Assembly: GCA_016283605.1 (NCBI GenBank)
Contig: JAEENF010000218.1
Coordinates: 1-11,488, forward strand
Reading direction: 5' to 3'
Origin: Prevotella sp.
Lineage (GTDB): Bacteria > Bacteroidota > Bacteroidia > Bacteroidales > Bacteroidaceae
DNA length: 11,488 nt
Part shown: in pieces, positions 1 to 6,582 of the stretch
Numbering within the stretch: position 1 is the stretch's first letter
Layout: every line of letters begins with the position of its first letter
Program-made: the position numbers and the translations under genes
Notes under the pieces: model-generated
Databases searched by the model: none
The model's input: the letters and a program-made list of their open reading frames with translations, nothing else
Told to the model about the DNA's origin: nothing

Positions 1-1
1 C

Positions 2-85
2 GACCAGATGCACCACTACGATATGAACCTGAACTATATCGACGAGTTGCTCTGACACTTCCAGTACGATGCCGACACCCTCTAT
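2..85 (+). pseudogene. Upstream in-frame part of the DUF4450 gene, ended by TGA at 53-55
   Basis: Codons from position 2 encode seventeen residues (DQMHHYDMNLNYIDELL), then TGA at 53-55, then ten more codons (HFQYDADTLY) that run into the ATG at 86. Residues on both sides of the stop read like one continuous family sequence. From memory of relatives, a tryptophan is expected where the TGA stands, so a single TGG to TGA change would explain it. No ribosome-binding site or promoter precedes the ATG at 86, which supports the view that translation originally came from outside the window. It could be a true nonsense mutation, a strain polymorphism or a consensus error in the assembly. The stop itself is certain; its meaning is not. 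Confidence 0.7.
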
Positions 86-1858
86 ATGAAGAAGATGTGG
101 CCCGTCATCGTGTCGCATCTGGCGTGGGAGAAGCGGAACTTCGATCCCGACGGCGACCATCTCTACGACGCCTATTGCTGCATTTGGGCCAGCGACGCCC
201 TCTATTACAGCGGCGGTGCCGTGACCCATTCCTCGGCCTATAACTACCGTGGTAACAAGCTCGCCGCCCGTATTGCGGAAATCATCGGCGAGAATCCCAA
301 GCCCTATCGTGAAGAGGCCGCTGCCATCCTGAAAGCCATGAACGCCCGTCTGTGGATGAAGGACAAAGGCGTGTGGTCCGAATTCCAGGATGCAATGGGA
401 CTGAAGCGTCTGCACGACCACCCCGCCGTCTGGAGCATCTACACCCCCATCGACTGCGGCGCCTGTACGCCAAAGCAGGCCTATCAGGCCACAAGATACA
501 TCGACGAGAACATCCCACATATTAGTGTAGAGGCTCAACTTTATACCATCTCCACCTCTGACTGGATGCCCTATGCCTGGAGCATCAACAATGTGGCCGC
601 TGCCGAGGTGATGCATACGGCATTGGCCTATTATAAGGCCGGGCGGGCTGACGAAGCCTTCCGTCTGATGAAGGCCAACATCCTCGACCAGATGTACTAT
701 GGCGCCAGTCCTGGCAACTTCGGACAGGTCAGCTACTACGATGCCGCCCGTGGTGAGTGCTACCGCGACTTCGGCGACTGCATCGGCATCAGCAGCCGTA
801 CCCTCATCCAGGGCCTTTTCGGCATTATCCCCCAGGCCCTCGACGGCCAGTGCATCATCTGTCCGGGTTTCCCCCACGAGTGGACAGAAGCTTCCATCGA
901 GACCCCCTATCTGAAATATAAGTTCACGCGCGAGGGCAACACCGACCGTTACGAGATCACCCAGAACTTCCGTCGACCCCTCCGCATCATCTTCCGCCAG
1001 TACCTCGACAACGGCAAGTACCGCGACATCGAAGGTACCAGCGAGAAACAGCAGGTCATCAAGGTATCTCCCGTTGTCAGCGTCAGCCGTAAAAGCGCGC
1101 CGAAACGTCAACAGACCTCCTACGGCCTGGAAGAGCCCGACCTCTCGGCAAAGTTCCTGCCCCAGACCCTCGACAGTCACTTCAACGCCAATGTCAGCGA
1201 CATCTTCAAGAACCGTTACCTCTCACCACGGCCGAAGGTCACCACCCTTCAGATTCCCACACAAGGCATCGGCGAGTGGTGTCATCCTGAACAGACCGCA
1301 AAGATCGATGACACCGTCTTCCGCACGAAGATCAAGAACGGCGTCTTCACGGTGGCAGGCGTACCCTTCCGTACACCCGCCAAGGGACGTAACATCGTCT
1401 ATACCTCCCTCTGGGACAACTACCCCGACGCCGTCACCATCCCCCTGAAGGGTCAGGCCGCCAGTGCCTACCTGATGCTGGCCGGCAGCACCAACTACAT
1501 GCAGAGTCGCATCGACAACGGTCTTATCATCGTCACCTACAGCGACAACACCTCCGACACCCTCGCCCTGCGGAACCCCGACAACTGGTGTCCCATCGAG
1601 CAGGACTACTATATCGACGGCAAGGCATTCACGACCACTTCACCCCGTCCCTACCGTATCTGTCTGGGTACGGGCGACGTCAGCCGCGACCTGGGACAGA
1701 CGCTGAACATCCAGGGTGTCTACGGTCGTGAGATCCCCGGTGGTGCCGCCCAGATGCTGCGCATGCGTCTCAATCCGAAGAAAGAACTCAAGTCACTCAC
1801 CGTCCGAACGTTCTCCAACGATGTCGTCATCGGACTGATGGGCATAACCCTGCAATAA
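86..1858 (+). CDS. DUF4450 six-hairpin glycosidase-like protein, C-terminal part of a larger gene
   Basis: This 590-residue frame is the C-terminal part of what I recognise as a DUF4450-type Bacteroidota protein. Residues 1 to about 290 are rich in aromatic helices and resemble an (alpha/alpha)6 six-hairpin glycosidase barrel, with blocks such as AYCCIWASDALYYSGG, THSSAYNYRG and YGASPGNFGQ. A short beta-rich segment follows (about 275-330), then a linker and a C-terminal beta-sandwich-like region (about 365-590). The protein probably acts on a carbohydrate, but no substrate or catalytic residue can be assigned from the sequence. The ATG at 86 is merely the first after the TGA at 53-55, and the frame is open upstream of that stop, so the intact protein should begin outside the window. 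It ends with TAA at 1856-1858, one base before the next gene, so the two are almost certainly co-transcribed. Family name is from memory; the frame is very secure. Confidence 0.8.
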   Translation: MKKMWPVIVSHLAWEKRNFDPDGDHLYDAYCCIWASDALYYSGGAVTHSSAYNYRGNKLAARIAEIIGENPKPYREEAAAILKAMNARLWMKDKGVWSEFQDAMGLKRLHDHPAVWSIYTPIDCGACTPKQAYQATRYIDENIPHISVEAQLYTISTSDWMPYAWSINNVAAAEVMHTALAYYKAGRADEAFRLMKANILDQMYYGASPGNFGQVSYYDAARGECYRDFGDCIGISSRTLIQGLFGIIPQALDGQCIICPGFPHEWTEASIETPYLKYKFTREGNTDRYEITQNFRRPLRIIFRQYLDNGKYRDIEGTSEKQQVIKVSPVVSVSRKSAPKRQQTSYGLEEPDLSAKFLPQTLDSHFNANVSDIFKNRYLSPRPKVTTLQIPTQGIGEWCHPEQTAKIDDTVFRTKIKNGVFTVAGVPFRTPAKGRNIVYTSLWDNYPDAVTIPLKGQAASAYLMLAGSTNYMQSRIDNGLIIVTYSDNTSDTLALRNPDNWCPIEQDYYIDGKAFTTTSPRPYRICLGTGDVSRDLGQTLNIQGVYGREIPGGAAQMLRMRLNPKKELKSLTVRTFSNDVVIGLMGITLQ

Positions 1859-1859
1859 C

Positions 1860-3392
1860 ATGTATAAATTATTAGAACTTTATAAGCAATGGAAGGGAGC
1901 CGAGCCCGCCAACGTCCAGCAGATTCCTGGCGGCGGCAGCAATCGCACCTATTTCCGTTTGACTGACAAAGAAGGTAAGACGGTCATCGGCGTCATCGGC
2001 ACCAGTCGTGATGAGGATCACGCCTTTATCTACCTCACCGAGCATTTTAACCGCCGTAAGCTACCTGTGCCGAAGATCCTGGCCGCCAGCGACGACGGTC
2101 TGCGATACATCCAGACCGACTTAGGCTCCACCTCCCTCTTCGATGCCATCCGTGGCGGTCGCGAGGCCGGTGGACGCTATACCCTCAAGGAACAGGAGCT
2201 GTTGCGGCGCACCATCCGCGAGTTGCCGAACATACAGATCCGCGGCGCCCGTGAGCTGGACTTTTCCAACTGCTACCCGCAGGCAGAGTTCGATGTCGAC
2301 TCCGTGCTCTTCGACCTCAACTACTTCAAGTACTGTTTCCTGAAGGCCACTGAGATCGACTTCCACGAACTGAAGCTCGAGGCCGACTTCCGTCTGTTTG
2401 CCAAGGACCTCACGGCCGAGACCGCCGACTGTTTCCTGTATCGTGACTTCCAGGCCCGCAACGTGATGCTCGACCACGACGGCAATCCCTTCTTCATCGA
2501 CTATCAGGGCGGTCGTAAGGGACCTTACTATTACGACCTCGCTTCGTTCCTCTGGCAGGCCTCCGCGCACTATCCCCATAAGCTGCGCCGCGAACTGGTC
2601 TACGAATACTACAACTCGTTGAAGAACTACATCGAGGTGCCTCCCGCGCGACATTTTGTCAACCGGCTGTCCCTCTTCGTGCTTTTCCGCACCCTGCAGG
2701 TGTTGGGCGCCTACGGTTTCCGCGGGTACTTCGAACAGAAGAAGCACTTCATCGAAAGCATCCCGCCCGCCATCCAGAACCTGCGCGAACTCATCATGAC
2801 CATCAGTTTCCACTACCCCTATCTGATGGACATCCTGCGTCAGCTCACCGAACTGCCCCAGTTCCAGCAGATTCCGACCACAGCGACGCGTGCCGACGGT
2901 TACAAGACCACCAATATCAATCCCTACAAGACCCATCCTCAGGACGGTCCTGCCACCTTCTCGAAGTACGATGCCCAGGGTCCGCTGGTGGTCCGCGTGT
3001 TCAGTTTCTCCTACGGCAAGGGCATCCCCGAGGACGAAAGCGGCAACGGCGGCGGCTATGTCTTCGACTGTCGTTCAACGCACAACCCCGGCCGTTACGA
3101 GCCCTATAAGCAACTCACGGGCCTCGACGAGCCCGTCATCCGATTCCTCGAGGACGACGGCGAGATCCTCACCTTCCTCGACTCCGTCTATAAACTCGCC
3201 GATGCCCATGTGCGGCGTTATATGCAGCGTGGCTTCACCTCGTTGATGTTCTCCTTCGGCTGTACCGGCGGTCAGCACCGCTCCGTCTACTCTGCCCAGC
3301 ACCTGGCCGAGCATATCCACGAGAAGTTCGGCATAGAGGTGCGCATCTGTCACCGTGAACAAGGTATAAACACTATATTATCAACAAAATAA
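1860..3392 (+). CDS. AmgK-like sugar kinase fused to RapZ C-terminal domain
   Basis: This 510-residue cytoplasmic protein has two domains. Residues 1 to about 320 form an aminoglycoside-phosphotransferase-fold kinase of the COG3178/AmgK type: a glycine-rich loop (G24-G25-G26-S27-N28-R29-T30), a catalytic loop YRDFQARN (catalytic D196, N201) and the metal-binding D214 in FFIDYQ. AmgK phosphorylates the anomeric position of MurNAc or GlcNAc in cell-wall recycling. Residues about 374-505 match the C-terminal domain of RapZ, including VFSFSYGKG, the TGLDEPV block and the signature GCTGGQHRS (467-475). In E. coli this domain binds the sRNA GlmZ and senses glucosamine-6-phosphate. RapZ's own N-terminal P-loop domain is absent and the kinase stands in its place. 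The ATG at 1860 is chosen because its N-terminus fits the family; there is no clear Shine-Dalgarno, as usual in Bacteroidota. The usual MurU-like nucleotidyltransferase partner is not in the window. Domains are secure; substrate is inferred. Confidence 0.88.
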   Translation: MYKLLELYKQWKGAEPANVQQIPGGGSNRTYFRLTDKEGKTVIGVIGTSRDEDHAFIYLTEHFNRRKLPVPKILAASDDGLRYIQTDLGSTSLFDAIRGGREAGGRYTLKEQELLRRTIRELPNIQIRGARELDFSNCYPQAEFDVDSVLFDLNYFKYCFLKATEIDFHELKLEADFRLFAKDLTAETADCFLYRDFQARNVMLDHDGNPFFIDYQGGRKGPYYYDLASFLWQASAHYPHKLRRELVYEYYNSLKNYIEVPPARHFVNRLSLFVLFRTLQVLGAYGFRGYFEQKKHFIESIPPAIQNLRELIMTISFHYPYLMDILRQLTELPQFQQIPTTATRADGYKTTNINPYKTHPQDGPATFSKYDAQGPLVVRVFSFSYGKGIPEDESGNGGGYVFDCRSTHNPGRYEPYKQLTGLDEPVIRFLEDDGEILTFLDSVYKLADAHVRRYMQRGFTSLMFSFGCTGGQHRSVYSAQHLAEHIHEKFGIEVRICHREQGINTILSTK

Positions 3393-3402
3393 CTTATTCA
3401 TT

Positions 3403-4290
3403 ATGAAACGCTATTTCATTCTCAGCATGCTCGCCGTAGTCCTTGGAAATACGGCCGCCTCTGCCTCGGTCCTTCAGCAAGAAGCCGGAAACGACAACAA
3501 GTACGAACTGAAAGTCGGCGACCTGACAATGACCATCGATGCCGCTAAAGGCGCGAAGATTCTCTCGTTCAAGTACCAGGATGCCGAAGTCATCAACCAG
3601 TCGCGCTGGCCGGAGTCCTTCGGCAGCACCTTCTGGACCAGTCCTCAGAAGGAGTGGAACTGGCCCCCTGTACAGGAGATCGACAAGGGCACCTATACCG
3701 TCGAGAAGCGCGACGGACAGTTGGTGATGACCAGTCAGGTGGCTCAGAAACTGGGCTATAGAGTGCGTAAGACATTCGCTGTCGACGAGCAAGACCAGGC
3801 CATCGTGGTGACCTATGCCATCATCAACGAGACCGACGAAACGCGTCAGGTGGCCCCTTGGGAGATTACACGAGTGCCCAACGACGGCATCATCTTCTTC
3901 GACGCGCCCCTTGAAGGTATCACCCCAGCGGGACTGCTGCCCCTGAAGGCGCAACACGGTGCGGTATGGTACGCCGTCGACGAGGCCAACGAGAACCGCA
4001 AGATCAATGCCGACGGCAAAGGCTGGTTGGCCTATTGTGCCAAGGGTCTGCTGCTGATCAAGAAGTTCCAGGACCTGCAGGCCGGTGAGCCCGCCCCCGG
4101 TGAGGCCGAGATACAGGTCTACGTCAACCGGGGAAAGACCTATATCGAGATTGAGAGTCAGGGTGCCTATACCACGCTGAAGCCCAAGGAGGAACTCTCC
4201 TGGACGGTCAGATGGTATCTGAAACCCGTCAAGGCAGAGCCCGTTCCCTCAGCCGACTTATTACACGCCAGCATGGGTTGTTGTAAATAA
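3403..4290 (+). CDS. Secreted DUF4380-type beta-sandwich protein
   Basis: This 295-residue protein starts with a signal peptide (MKRYFILSMLAVVLGNTAASA, probable cleavage after about residue 21). The rest is beta-rich and resembles DUF4380, a galactose-mutarotase-like sandwich. Recognisable blocks are the early GAKILSFKYQDAEV (50-63), the tryptophan-rich FGSTFWTSPQKEWNWPP (73-89) and VVTYAIINETDE in the middle. It probably binds or processes a carbohydrate in the periplasm, but no reaction is known to me. It follows the kinase gene by 10 bases and is the third gene of the unit. The C-terminus ends in CCK, two adjacent cysteines of unknown meaning. Its TAA (4288-4290) directly touches the stop codon of the convergent GH2 gene. 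Family assignment is from motif memory. Confidence 0.75.
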   Translation: MKRYFILSMLAVVLGNTAASASVLQQEAGNDNKYELKVGDLTMTIDAAKGAKILSFKYQDAEVINQSRWPESFGSTFWTSPQKEWNWPPVQEIDKGTYTVEKRDGQLVMTSQVAQKLGYRVRKTFAVDEQDQAIVVTYAIINETDETRQVAPWEITRVPNDGIIFFDAPLEGITPAGLLPLKAQHGAVWYAVDEANENRKINADGKGWLAYCAKGLLLIKKFQDLQAGEPAPGEAEIQVYVNRGKTYIEIESQGAYTTLKPKEELSWTVRWYLKPVKAEPVPSADLLHASMGCCK

Positions 4291-6105
4291 TCATTTCGTC
4301 ATGTACCAGTTGCGTAGGACGTAGAAGGCCAGTTTCTTCTCACCACGGTCACTGAAAAGTCCCTTGCGGTTGTAGTAGTCCTGGACGCCGGGCAGTACAC
4401 GACGTGGTGAACGGAAGTCCTTCAAGATCCAAGGTGTCGTGCCGGCAAGACCCTCAATCTTGTCAAGCATGGCACAGTTCTCCCGGTAGAGGTTCTCCTG
4501 GAACTCCTCCGTCCAACGCTGGTTCTTCGGTCCGTGGAGTCCGTATCTGGCACCACCTCCGAACTCACTAACGATGACGGGTTTATTGTAGGGTATCTCC
4601 CACTTCATCTTCGGAGCATCGTTCACGTCGCGATACCAGCCGATGTACTGGTTGAAGGATACCACATCGACAAACTTGTTCATGTTGTCGTTCAAACGGT
4701 TGACATAGTTCGAGGCACCCGTCACCTCCATCGCCATCGAAATAAGGCGGGTATTGTCGAGAGTACGGGCATACTGGGCCAGGTTGCCTAGGAACGTGTC
4801 GCGTTCTTTGCTATGCGGCGTCTCATTGGCAATACTCCAGATGATGACGTTGGCACGGTTATGGTCGCGGGCAATCATGTCGCGCAATTGGTTCTGGGCA
4901 TTCTCGTAAGTCTTGAAATTCTTCCACGCAATGGTCCAGTAGACGGGAATCTCCGACCACACGAGGATACCCATCCTCTCCGCCTCGCGTACCATCTCCT
5001 CATGGTGGGGATAATGGGCCAGACGCACGAAGTTACACCCCAGTTCCTTGGCCCATGAGAGCAGCGTGTGGGCATCCTCGACCGTATTGGCCCGGCCCCC
5101 GCCGTTGGGTTTCTCATTATGGATGGAGATACCCTTGAGGAAGATGGGCTGGCCGTTGAGCAGTATCTGCTTGTCGCGCGTCTCGATGGTACGGAATCCG
5201 ATGCTGTCGCTGATAACAGAACTGTCGAGCGAGATGTCCACACGGTAGCGCTTTGGATTCTCCGGTGACCAGAGCGACAATTTTTTAGAGTGAATAGTGA
5301 ATAGTGAAGAATGAATAGTGCCATCAGAATCGGTGATGAAGGTCTTCTTCAGTTTAAGCTCAGGGATGCTGACGGTGATGTTGTGACCGGCTTCCGCTTT
5401 GTTGAGTTTCGCGCTGAAACTGATTTCGCGATTCTTCGCCTTCGCATCAGCTTTCTGTAACTGCAGGCTGTAATCTTCGAGATATACGGGCGTTACCTTC
5501 ACCAGCCTGACGTCGCGGGTAATGCCGCCGTAGTTCCACCAGTCGAAGATCTGTGTCGGTACATCCTCCGCATGACGCTTATTGTCGACTTTCACGATGA
5601 TGGTGTTCTCGCCCTCTTTCAGCAGGTCGGTGATGTCGTAGTTGAAGGGTGTGAATCCGCCGATATGATGACCTATATGCTGGGTATTGACATATACATG
5701 GCAGTCGTAGTTCACCGCGCCGAAGTATAACAGCGTCCGAATGTCCTGCATCGGCACGGCCAGGAAAGACTTCTTGAACCAGACGGTACCCTCATAGAAG
5801 AACAACCGTTCGTCCTGCGTGTTCCAGTCACCAGGAATCTGCATTGTGGGCGACTTGTCGAAGTCATATTCAATCAGGTCCTCGGGTTTCCGAGGTTTGG
5901 CGTTCTGGAAGAATCCCCATCGGGTGGGGTTCATGCGGTAGTCGTAATAACCTTCCTCCTGCACATCGACGATGTAGTTCCACTCGCCATTAAGCGACAT
6001 GCTCTCATAGGCATTCACGTTCTGAATCAACGGCAAGGCCGACTCTCCATACACCACACTTGTTGAAACAATGCCGCACAATACGGCCATGATCAGTTTT
6101 TTCAT
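4291..6105 (-). CDS. Secreted glycoside hydrolase family 2, beta-glucuronidase-like
   Basis: This 604-residue enzyme has the three-domain GH2 layout: jelly-roll (about 30-205), Ig-like sandwich (about 206-308) and TIM barrel (about 310-604). The acid/base is E428 in IIWSIANETP and the nucleophile is E514 in PVIVSEFGGG. E. coli beta-glucuronidase is 603 residues with catalytic residues at 413 and 504, a very close match in size and spacing. An N-x-K pair (N579, K581 in YYNRKGLFSD) sits where E. coli N566 and K568 contact the uronate carboxylate. I therefore infer a uronic-acid-specific hydrolase, though galactosidase activity is not excluded. A signal peptide (MKKLIMAVLCGIVSTSVVYG) predicts export. 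The ATG at 6103-6105 overlaps the YolD-like stop as ATGA, suggesting translational coupling. Residues 262-273 are encoded by a heptad DNA repeat in the Ig-like domain. Confidence 0.9.
   Translation of the reverse strand: MKKLIMAVLCGIVSTSVVYGESALPLIQNVNAYESMSLNGEWNYIVDVQEEGYYDYRMNPTRWGFFQNAKPRKPEDLIEYDFDKSPTMQIPGDWNTQDERLFFYEGTVWFKKSFLAVPMQDIRTLLYFGAVNYDCHVYVNTQHIGHHIGGFTPFNYDITDLLKEGENTIIVKVDNKRHAEDVPTQIFDWWNYGGITRDVRLVKVTPVYLEDYSLQLQKADAKAKNREISFSAKLNKAEAGHNITVSIPELKLKKTFITDSDGTIHSSLFTIHSKKLSLWSPENPKRYRVDISLDSSVISDSIGFRTIETRDKQILLNGQPIFLKGISIHNEKPNGGGRANTVEDAHTLLSWAKELGCNFVRLAHYPHHEEMVREAERMGILVWSEIPVYWTIAWKNFKTYENAQNQLRDMIARDHNRANVIIWSIANETPHSKERDTFLGNLAQYARTLDNTRLISMAMEVTGASNYVNRLNDNMNKFVDVVSFNQYIGWYRDVNDAPKMKWEIPYNKPVIVSEFGGGARYGLHGPKNQRWTEEFQENLYRENCAMLDKIEGLAGTTPWILKDFRSPRRVLPGVQDYYNRKGLFSDRGEKKLAFYVLRNWYMTK
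5289..5320 (+). repeat. AGTGAAT heptad repeat inside the GH2 coding sequence
   Basis: On the + strand four 7-base units stand head to tail: AGTGAAT (5289-5295), AGTGAAT (5296-5302), AGTGAAG (5303-5309) and AATGAAT (5310-5316), followed by a partial AGTG. A run of six T precedes it at 5281-5286. The repeat lies antisense to the GH2 gene, whose frame passes through it without a stop and encodes residues 262-273 (GTIHSSLFTIHS). Short ATTCACT-type heptads of this kind recur in Bacteroidota genomes, to my recollection usually between genes. Confidence 0.85.
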
Positions 6106-6566
6106 ATCTTGTTGTCATTAAAGAAAATTACATTCTCGCTTGAAATACCAGTTATATTTACAATCATCCTAAGCTGTATTTTCTTACCGTCAGTCATGAC
6201 TATTGTATGCTCATACTCATCGATGCGCTTTACATGACCTGAATAGGACTGATAGGAGCCACCTCCCTTATGCTCGTCTGGCACGAAATAATCGATTATA
6301 ACATGAGGCTGTTCCGAAATCTTGGATAATAGCAGCTCCATCTTTCGGTTCAGCTCTTCATTGCCAAAATCTCCCAAATCTATCCATTCATCCGTCAAAC
6401 GACCAGATTCCTGAATGGCAGCATCATAGCCGGTCAATGCGGCAAAGGGTGCAAACTGGGCTGCACGGTTCCACATCGACATCCTCGGATGATGCTTTGG
6501 CTCGTAATGTGGCAGGTCTATTATGTCTGCATATAGCTGGGCGGTAGCCGATTCTTCACTCTTCAT
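6102..6566 (-). CDS. YolD-like protein, partner of the Y-family polymerase
   Basis: This 154-residue protein carries the YolD-like signature: HPRMSMWNRAAQFAPFAALT (26-45) followed by GYDAAIQESGRLTDE, then a helical stretch around 70-85 and a beta-rich C-terminal half (about 85-150). YolD-like proteins are commonly encoded next to UvrX/UmuC-type polymerases and are thought to help or regulate translesion synthesis; the exact role is unknown. It lies 16 bases after the polymerase gene, the expected arrangement. The start ATG (6564-6566) and next four codons sit inside a heptad repeat; no other methionine occurs before the conserved core, so this start is favoured. The stop TGA (6102-6104) overlaps the GH2 start. 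The DNA looks more AT-rich than region 1. Confidence 0.85.
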   Translation of the reverse strand: MKSEESATAQLYADIIDLPHYEPKHHPRMSMWNRAAQFAPFAALTGYDAAIQESGRLTDEWIDLGDFGNEELNRKMELLLSKISEQPHVIIDYFVPDEHKGGGSYQSYSGHVKRIDEYEHTIVMTDGKKIQLRMIVNITGISSENVIFFNDNKI

Positions 6567-6581
6567 TCTTCACTCTTCACT
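6554..6581 (-). repeat. AGTGAAG heptad repeat spanning the polymerase-YolD junction
   Basis: Read on the - strand there are four head-to-tail 7-base units: AGTGAAG (6581-6575), AGTGAAG (6574-6568), AATGAAG (6567-6561) and AGTGAAG (6560-6554). Apart from one base, the whole 16-base spacer between the polymerase stop and the YolD start is repeat. The AATGAAG unit supplies the ATG start codon, and GAAG purines upstream could act as a weak ribosome-binding site. Same family as the repeat at 5289-5320 but in the opposite genome orientation. Confidence 0.85.
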
Positions 6582-6582
6582 T

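Noticed and set aside
53..55. TGA read as tryptophan by an altered genetic code
   Set aside because: TGG is used for tryptophan throughout and TGA ends at least two other genes, so recoding of the whole genome is not supported.
2121..2936. Long antisense frame of 271 codons opposite the kinase gene
   Set aside because: It mirrors a GC-rich gene with secure domains on the other strand, and its own product shows no family motif.
3394..3957. Antisense 187-codon frame opposite the DUF4380 gene
   Set aside because: The + strand frame has a signal peptide and family motifs; the antisense product is unstructured shadow sequence.
6061..6105. Lipoprotein signal in GH2 (LIMAVLCG)
   Set aside because: The residue before the cysteine is leucine rather than a small residue and the cysteine lies too early; an ordinary signal peptide fits better.
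5281..6581. Heptad repeats as a CRISPR-like array
   Set aside because: Units are 7 bases, contiguous and without spacers; they are simple tandem repeats.
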